Below the pieces are notes generated by a model. That model did no database searches. It saw nothing but the letters and a program-made list of their open reading frames with translations, and was not told where the DNA came from. A stretch of DNA of 10,186 nucleotides, taken from assembly GCA_012798025.1 (NCBI GenBank), contig JAAZNX010000004.1:1-10186 (forward strand). The letters are read 5' to 3'. The position numbers and the translations under genes were made by a program. The DNA comes from Methanothrix sp. GTDB taxonomy: Archaea; Halobacteriota; Methanosarcinia; Methanotrichales; Methanotrichaceae. Positions 6,046 to 10,186 of the stretch are shown here, one piece after another. How positions within the stretch are numbered: position 1 is the stretch's first letter; every line of letters starts with the position of its first letter.

Positions 6046-6846
6046 TCAGAAGTCCTCTTGTGCCTCCAGCAGAACCGCGGCATAAAGAAAGGCTGCATGT
6101 CTTAGTTCTTCATCCTCTGGCATCCTTTTCAGGCCCAACATTTTGACCAGTGGCGTCACTTTATCCCGACCAAAGTAGATCTCCAAACCCTTCAAACGGA
6201 GAAGCTGAAGGAAAAGTCGAACCTCTGGTTGGGATGATTGGAAGGTCTGAGCAAGCTCGCTCTTCGCCTCTGGATCGTTTCGAAGTTTTATGATGAAATT
6301 TCTCATCCTGCCCCGCAGATCGACATCAGAAGGGCACTGAGGAAATGTGCTGAATCTGCGTGTCTCCTCGCAAAGGAGCAGGTTCATCTTGGAAAGGTAA
6401 TAAGCTGCGCTGCATACCTGCGGCTTTACAGGGTGAATTTCGCAGCCAGGAAGATCTGAGTTGTAAAAAGGACAGGATCCGTCCTTCTCCTTGCGCATCA
6501 TCCTGGCGTTTCCAACCACACTGCGTGCCAGCTCATGAGGTCTTGTATACTTCATCATGAACCTCTTCAAGCTCAGGCCCAGGTAGCCTGCGATCATGCG
6601 GCAATCCTCAAAAGATATCGCTATGGTCTTCTCCTCATTGCAGCATCGACCGCACCGCTGGCATGTGGCAGAGAGGTGCAAAGCAGCATTTCCTGAGAAG
6701 TACGGTTCGAACTCCTCAGATATCAGGTCGTTCATCTCCTTGGCTACATCCTCTGGGTGCATCAATCCAACTTCAGGCACGATCTCCTGTAGATGTCGCA
6801 AGGTCTCCAATCGTCTGCCTATCTCCATCTTCAGTTCTTCGTCCAT
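6046..6846 (-). CDS. YkgJ-family CxxCxxCC metal-binding protein
   Basis: This 266-residue protein belongs to the YkgJ/UPF0153 family of presumed zinc- or iron-chelating (possibly Fe-S) proteins, whose role is not established. The hallmark is at residues 62-69, CQRCGRCC, followed by the conserved second half with Cys125 in CPFY, Cys135 in GCEIHPVKP and Cys145 (VCSAAYY). Further cysteines are at 159 and 171. The flanking N-terminal 55 and C-terminal 90 residues are helical and charged, and they make the protein longer than compact YkgJ proteins. The ATG at 6846 has a GGGGGATC ribosome site a few bases upstream. The gene follows the phosphoesterase gene by 30 bases and is probably co-transcribed. 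It faces the beta-CASP nuclease gene tail to tail with a 26-base gap. Confidence 0.8.
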   Translation of the reverse strand: MDEELKMEIGRRLETLRHLQEIVPEVGLMHPEDVAKEMNDLISEEFEPYFSGNAALHLSATCQRCGRCCNEEKTIAISFEDCRMIAGYLGLSLKRFMMKYTRPHELARSVVGNARMMRKEKDGSCPFYNSDLPGCEIHPVKPQVCSAAYYLSKMNLLLCEETRRFSTFPQCPSDVDLRGRMRNFIIKLRNDPEAKSELAQTFQSSQPEVRLFLQLLRLKGLEIYFGRDKVTPLVKMLGLKRMPEDEELRHAAFLYAAVLLEAQEDF

Positions 6847-6876
6847 CAGGATCCCCCCATAGTTCCAAGGGCAGCC

Positions 6877-7557
6877 TTACGGTTCGATCCACTCTACCAC
6901 TATCTCATCATCGAGATTGACGATGGATGCATATCCGCGACGCAGCTCACCCACATTGACGATCTTGGTGCTGCCAATGCAGGTCTCACCCCGGTCCTCA
7001 TGGATGTGGCCGCAAAGCAAGAGATCGGGCTGAAACTCCTCAACGAAGCGGCGCAAGCTGACCGAACCGCTGCGCTCGCCATTGTATAGGGTATCTTGTG
7101 CGTCTCGCGGCGGCTGGTGGGTTATAGTTATCTTGAATTTTTTGTTGGATATCTTTGGATAAGCCATAGCCAGAGTTTGATAGACATCTTCATCATGATG
7201 ATAGTATCTTGTACTGTCCCCCAACCTCTGAGGGTTTCGCGCCACCATTCCTCCCATGCCTATAAAGCCACAGTTTCCGTGCTTGAAGATGGAACGATGC
7301 AGCATAATGAATCCTGCCTCTTTCCAAAGCTTTATTGCAACGTCTTTGTGATCCATGTTACCAGGAACTATCAGCACAGGCAGGCCAAGGCCTGCCAGAG
7401 CGTTGGCAGTGGGCAAGGCAGTCTCTCGGCAGCTGCCATCGTGAAGATCCCCGCAGAACGCAATCAGATCGGCATCTACGCTCCTAAGGGGCTCGAGCAT
7501 CTCTGCACGATCATGAAGATCTGCCAGTGCTAGGATCTTAAGAGGTCCGGTCGTCAT
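6877..7557 (-). CDS. Calcineurin-like metallophosphoesterase
   Basis: This 226-residue protein of the calcineurin-like phosphoesterase superfamily is expected to hydrolyse phosphoester or phosphodiester bonds with a dinuclear metal centre in the cytoplasm. The metal-binding motifs occur in order: Asp13 and His15 in ADLHD, Asp37 in CGDLHD, Asn67 in PGNMDH, His147 in ITHQPP, and His184 and His186 in CGHIHE. The length is a complete single domain. Small archaeal homologues resemble YfcE/MJ0936-type phosphodiesterases, but the substrate cannot be told. No ribosome site precedes the ATG at 7557. A good TATA box lies so close that the transcript would be almost leaderless, which explains the absence. 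It is the first gene of a two-gene unit with the YkgJ-type gene. Confidence 0.88.
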   Translation of the reverse strand: MTTGPLKILALADLHDRAEMLEPLRSVDADLIAFCGDLHDGSCRETALPTANALAGLGLPVLIVPGNMDHKDVAIKLWKEAGFIMLHRSIFKHGNCGFIGMGGMVARNPQRLGDSTRYYHHDEDVYQTLAMAYPKISNKKFKITITHQPPRDAQDTLYNGERSGSVSLRRFVEEFQPDLLLCGHIHEDRGETCIGSTKIVNVGELRRGYASIVNLDDEIVVEWIEP

Positions 7558-7583
7558 TGCTGAACAAACTATATCGATTAACT

Positions 7584-7595
7584 GATATATTTATG
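7584..7595 (-). promoter_or_regulatory. TATA box for the phosphoesterase/YkgJ unit
   Basis: The minus strand reads CATAAATATATC. Its centre is near 7589, so transcription should begin near 7563, about six bases before the ATG at 7557. This predicts a leaderless or nearly leaderless mRNA. The sequence ATATCGAT occurs on both sides, at 7571-7578 and 7620-7627. Confidence 0.5.
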
Positions 7596-7644
7596 TTCTT
7601 CATGATGATCTAAAAGTGCATATCGATGTTGGGAAAAGAGGAAG

Positions 7645-8772
7645 TCACCGAAGTTTTCCTGGATGAATTTCAGAATGAATCCGCTTCAATTCCGAAAGGG
7701 TTTCGGACAGCTCAGCAGAGATTCGTTTTTGGGTCTCCTTTCCTGGCTTCATATCAATATCGGGAAGAGTCATAGGCTCGCAGCCCACGACGTTTGAGAA
7801 TAGCTCCACCCAGTATGGTGGAAGATATTCCGGCAGAGGATCATCTCTCATAAGATGAAGTACGCTGGCCCAGGCCACGGGAACTACTGCCAGATTGTAC
7901 CCGCCGCCGCCCAAAGCCATCAGTCTGCCTCCTGCGTATTTGTGCGTCAGCTCAATTATGCGGTGCACCATCTGGGTGTAGCCAGTGAGGGTGACATTCA
8001 GGCTGGTCAGAGGATCTGAATAATGGGTATCTACGCCAAGTTGCGCCACCACCACATCGGGACGGAACCATTCGAAGAGCCTGGGAACCACATCTTCGAA
8101 AGCACGCAGATAGTCCTCGTCGGCTGCGTACATCGGCATGGGGATGTTCACGGCGTAGCCCAATCCCTGCCCTGCACCCACCTCGTCTACAAATCCTGTT
8201 CCTGGAAAAAGGTACTTTCCTGATTCGTGAATTGAGAATGTAAGTACATCCTGGTCTTCGTAGAAGATCTGCTGCACTCCGTCGCCATGGTGACCGTCGA
8301 TGTCCAGGTAAAGGATGCTAGAAAACTTCTTTTTGAGAACGCTTATCGCCAAAGCAACATCATTGAATACGCAAAAGCCTGCGGCTTGAGTCGGAAAAGC
8401 ATGATGAAGGCCGCCGCCAAGGTTAAATGTGCTGCAATCCTCCTCCAGCATCCGCTTCGCAGCGTCGATGCTACCTCCTGCCATGTAGCACGATGCATCG
8501 AATATGCCCGGGAAGACTGGCGTATCATCGCTTCCCAGCCCAAAGGCCATGTCAGGCTCCTCTAGCCTCACAGCCTCGATGTACTCCAGCGTATGGACTT
8601 GATGGAGCTCCTCCTCGCTGGCGGGCCCTGGCCTGATCAGCTCTGTTTGGCCGTCGAGCAATCCCAAATCCTCTATCAGCTTATATGCCAGTGTGAGCCT
8701 TATCGGATTCAAAGGATGCTCCGGCCCAAAGTTATAGCTCCGGAAGTGATCGGTGTAATAAAGGTAGATCAT
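7645..8772 (-). CDS. acuC: AcuC/histone deacetylase-family protein
   Basis: This 375-residue zinc deacetylase of the arginase/HDAC fold is most like AcuC. It would remove acetyl groups from lysines of proteins such as acetyl-CoA synthetase or chromatin proteins, or act on small acetylated amines. The catalytic set is complete: His123 and His124 in GGGLHHAF, zinc ligands Asp159 and His161 in LDIDGHHGDG, zinc ligand Asp248 in AQLGVDTHYSDP, and the transition-state tyrosine Tyr292 in GGGGY. Length matches bacterial AcuC (about 380-390). A charged helical tail covers about residues 340-375. The ATG at 8772 overlaps the stop of the zinc-ribbon gene (ATGA), with AAAGGAT six bases upstream, which implies coupled translation. 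In Bacillus subtilis AcuC deacetylates AMP-forming acetyl-CoA synthetase. The same target here is an inference. Confidence 0.9.
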   Translation of the reverse strand: MIYLYYTDHFRSYNFGPEHPLNPIRLTLAYKLIEDLGLLDGQTELIRPGPASEEELHQVHTLEYIEAVRLEEPDMAFGLGSDDTPVFPGIFDASCYMAGGSIDAAKRMLEEDCSTFNLGGGLHHAFPTQAAGFCVFNDVALAISVLKKKFSSILYLDIDGHHGDGVQQIFYEDQDVLTFSIHESGKYLFPGTGFVDEVGAGQGLGYAVNIPMPMYAADEDYLRAFEDVVPRLFEWFRPDVVVAQLGVDTHYSDPLTSLNVTLTGYTQMVHRIIELTHKYAGGRLMALGGGGYNLAVVPVAWASVLHLMRDDPLPEYLPPYWVELFSNVVGCEPMTLPDIDMKPGKETQKRISAELSETLSELKRIHSEIHPGKLR

Positions 8773-8969
8773 TTGTATCCTTTCTCTACCAGGCCCTCGC
8801 TCCAGTAGTTATCGCATCTCTTGCAGTAGAAGATGGTCTCTATCACGATCTTCTTCCAGTTATCTGCATCAAGGGCCCGTCGGAGCTCCTTTTCTTCGCA
8901 CTCATTGCCGCATTTGGGACAGAAGGGCACGAAGTGCTCAAGAACTGCCTGGTCCTCATCCACCATCAT
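8769..8969 (-). CDS. Small zinc-ribbon protein
   Basis: This 66-residue protein has two CxxC knuckles: Cys17 and Cys20 in PFCPKCG, then Cys49 and Cys52 in YCKRCDNYW. An additional Cys24 lies between them. This is a classic zinc-ribbon arrangement with a strand-rich centre at about 39-48. I do not recognise a named family. It could act as a nucleic-acid or protein-binding adaptor. The start has tandem ATG codons at 8969 and 8966, with GAGG four or seven bases upstream, so the true product may have 65 residues. The stop overlaps the acuC start by ATGA, and PSH lies 46 bases upstream, so it sits within the same minus-strand run. The tight overlap suggests a shared role or balanced amounts with the deacetylase. 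Confidence 0.75.
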   Translation of the reverse strand: MMVDEDQAVLEHFVPFCPKCGNECEEKELRRALDADNWKKIVIETIFYCKRCDNYWSEGLVEKGYK

Positions 8970-9002
8970 TATTCCTCATATTTTCAAGAGGCATGACGTG
9001 GC

Positions 9003-9008
9003 AAAAAA
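9003..9008 (-). terminator. Short U-tract after the PSH gene
   Basis: Six consecutive T on the minus strand begin eight bases past the PSH stop, in the 46-base gap before the zinc-ribbon gene. This could cause partial termination within the run and lower the downstream transcript, but it is short. Confidence 0.2.
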
Positions 9009-9015
9009 GCTGTCG

Positions 9016-9888
9016 CTAAAATGGCCAGACCCCTGCAGCTGCGCATCCCATCAGAAACCCCAAAATGACCCCAGAGTTGAGAAATGGGAGTCCTGCCTGG
9101 GGCTTGCCCCGGGACGTGGTCATGAGGAATAAAAATCCAAGATATGTTCCCAACATTGCTCCGAATGCTGGGAGGTTGATGCCGAAGTATCCTGGGGCCG
9201 GGAGCGACCAGTTGGCGGATATCACCAGTATGGTGGGAACGATGGCATCGCCAAGTCCCAGAAAATATGCGCCTCTCTTCTCACCATCCTTTGAGATCGA
9301 AACATGTTCTTTGCGAAAGCTGTATTCACTGCTCCTGGGAACTACGAAGAGCAAAGGAGCCTTTATATTTATCACACCCTCTGCCAGCGAGATCATGTGA
9401 CGGGTCTTGTAGACAGAGATGGCATCGTAGACCGCCAATACCAGCAAGAGTATCAGGGCAGGAAGCGTTGTCATGCTCACGCCGAAGAGCGAGCTGATGC
9501 CTGCACAGACCAGGATGCCGAAGGCATCAATGACATACCACTCCGGATAGCAGCGCATCAATGCCATTACTGCAAGAGTTGGCACAAGCGCCATCAAAGG
9601 CGACATAAAGGCCACAAGGACGTAATAGATGCTGGCAGCAATTGACACAAGTATGAAACCGCTTATGATCCAGCTCTGTTTGAGCCTTATGGCGAGGAGG
9701 AGCAGAGCTGTGAAGGCCAAGATGATGATCACATAGATTATGGGATTAGATGTCGATGTTGGGTCCTCAAAGACCCTGTTGCCGCTGGCAGTGATTGCAG
9801 GGGTGATGGCCAGTGCCAGGATCTGAACTGCCATCATGAATAGCAGCATGACGATCACAGGGATCTGGGCTCTCGAGCTTTCGGACAT
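9016..9888 (-). CDS. Presenilin-type intramembrane aspartyl protease (PSH)
   Basis: This 290-residue membrane protein belongs to the archaeal presenilin/signal-peptide-peptidase homologue (PSH) family, which cleaves membrane segments of other proteins within the bilayer. About nine hydrophobic segments are visible, near residues 11-31, 50-67, 72-92, 97-111, 118-137, 140-160, 210-227, 238-258 and 272-288. The catalytic aspartates are Asp155 in AVYDAIS (YD motif) and Asp214 in LGLGDAIVP (GxGD motif). A hydrophilic loop (161-205) lies between them, as in the family. The PAL motif position reads QAGLPFLNSG (264-273), with AGL in place of PAL. The ATG at 9888 lies 13 bases past the CYTH stop without a good ribosome site, so its translation may be coupled. 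Its substrate is unknown. Confidence 0.88.
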   Translation of the reverse strand: MSESSRAQIPVIVMLLFMMAVQILALAITPAITASGNRVFEDPTSTSNPIIYVIIILAFTALLLLAIRLKQSWIISGFILVSIAASIYYVLVAFMSPLMALVPTLAVMALMRCYPEWYVIDAFGILVCAGISSLFGVSMTTLPALILLLVLAVYDAISVYKTRHMISLAEGVINIKAPLLFVVPRSSEYSFRKEHVSISKDGEKRGAYFLGLGDAIVPTILVISANWSLPAPGYFGINLPAFGAMLGTYLGFLFLMTTSRGKPQAGLPFLNSGVILGFLMGCAAAGVWPF

Positions 9889-9901
9889 AATTTTTATGCG
9901 C

Positions 9902-10186
9902 TCATTTGCCCTTGGATCTTTCTTGCAGCAGCTCCAGATAAGAGCTGCGAATCGATTCGTCCAGGCCTAACCTGCCCAAAAGGGAGAGCACCCCTCTCTT
10001 TTGGGCCGCCCAATCATCATCTCCCCTGGCCTCGACCTCCAGAAAGGAGCCCAAACCTGCGACCTCATCCAGGGCAAAGACCACATCACCGAGGCGATAC
10101 TTGGTCCTGCGCTTCTCGACCGTGCCTGAGAGCACAAAGCCCAAAGACTCCAGTATCTGCTGCATCTCGCGCGGGTCGTCGATCAT
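9902..10186 (-). CDS. cyaB: CYTH-domain (CyaB-like) protein, C-terminal part
   Basis: These 94 residues match the second half of the CYTH fold, the triphosphate tunnel family that includes class IV adenylate cyclase (CyaB) and thiamine triphosphatase. Visible marks are KRRTKYRLGD at about 25-34, FALDEVAGLGSFLEVE at 37-52 (the conserved LD-V-GLG-F-E-E pattern with tunnel acidic residues), and SYLELL near the end. The N-terminal ExExK signature is absent, and family members have about 170-180 residues. The ATG at the window edge is therefore probably an internal methionine, and the gene continues past 10186. Archaeal members may be phosphatases rather than cyclases. It is the most upstream visible gene of the run leading to PSH, the zinc-ribbon protein and AcuC. 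Confidence 0.75.
   Translation of the reverse strand: MIDDPREMQQILESLGFVLSGTVEKRRTKYRLGDVVFALDEVAGLGSFLEVEARGDDDWAAQKRGVLSLLGRLGLDESIRSSYLELLQERSKGK

Noticed and set aside
9304..9645. Plus-strand frame of 113 codons opposite the PSH gene
   Set aside because: It is the antisense of a hydrophobic gene, rich in histidine and arginine as expected from reverse reading, with no family resemblance.
1..10186. CRISPR array, tRNA, rRNA, insertion sequence or attachment site
   Set aside because: I found no regularly spaced repeats, no tRNA T-loop or acceptor pattern outside genes, and no transposase or integrase. Gene spacing leaves little room for such elements.

Overview
The window reads as a stretch of a methanogenic archaeal chromosome, probably of the Methanothrix (Methanosaeta)/Methanosarcinales type. 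Every start region looks archaeal, with AT-rich TATA boxes and GGTGATC/AGGTGA-type ribosome binding sites. The gene content is also archaeal: an archaeal/fungal-type aspartate-semialdehyde dehydrogenase, Ahb-pathway haem genes, a presenilin-type intramembrane protease (PSH), a short beta-CASP nuclease, and a Cam-like gamma carbonic anhydrase next to an OFA-family transporter. The genus is an inference from gene families and moderate GC, not a measured match. I see no tRNA, rRNA, CRISPR array, insertion sequence or phage gene.

Layout. (1) 11-1264, minus: an oxalate/formate-type (OFA) major facilitator transporter. (2) 1265-1665: an AT-rich divergent regulatory region. (3) 1666-2235, plus: a gamma-class carbonic anhydrase-like protein, closed by a UUCG-loop hairpin. 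(4) 2260-6019, plus: a tight block starting from its own TATA box: asd, ahbD, ahbB, a minimal thioredoxin and a beta-CASP nuclease, with overlapping or nearly touching ends. (5) 7557-6046, minus: a two-gene unit of a calcineurin-like phosphoesterase, with a nearly leaderless promoter, and a CxxCxxCC (YkgJ-type) metal-binding protein. It converges on the plus block. (6) 10186-7645, minus: a four-gene run made of a CYTH/CyaB-like protein (5' end outside the window), the PSH protease, a 66-residue zinc-ribbon protein and an AcuC/histone-deacetylase homologue joined to it by an ATGA overlap.

How the genes may work together. The transporter and carbonic anhydrase share a divergent control region, which would fit uptake of a small carboxylate together with CO2/bicarbonate handling. 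The plus block links aspartate-family amino acid synthesis (Asd) with late steps of the siroheme-to-haem route (AhbB decarboxylation, AhbD haem synthase). The final minus run links a deacetylase to a small zinc-ribbon protein. If the organism activates acetate with AMP-forming acetyl-CoA synthetase, as Methanothrix does, AcuC-type deacetylation of that enzyme is a testable idea. Nothing here is clearly a new defence or mobile system. The less ordinary points are the loop-deleted carbonic anhydrase, the PSH motif variant, the zinc-ribbon/deacetylase coupling, the G-tract over the nuclease start, and a tiny upstream frame in the transporter leader.
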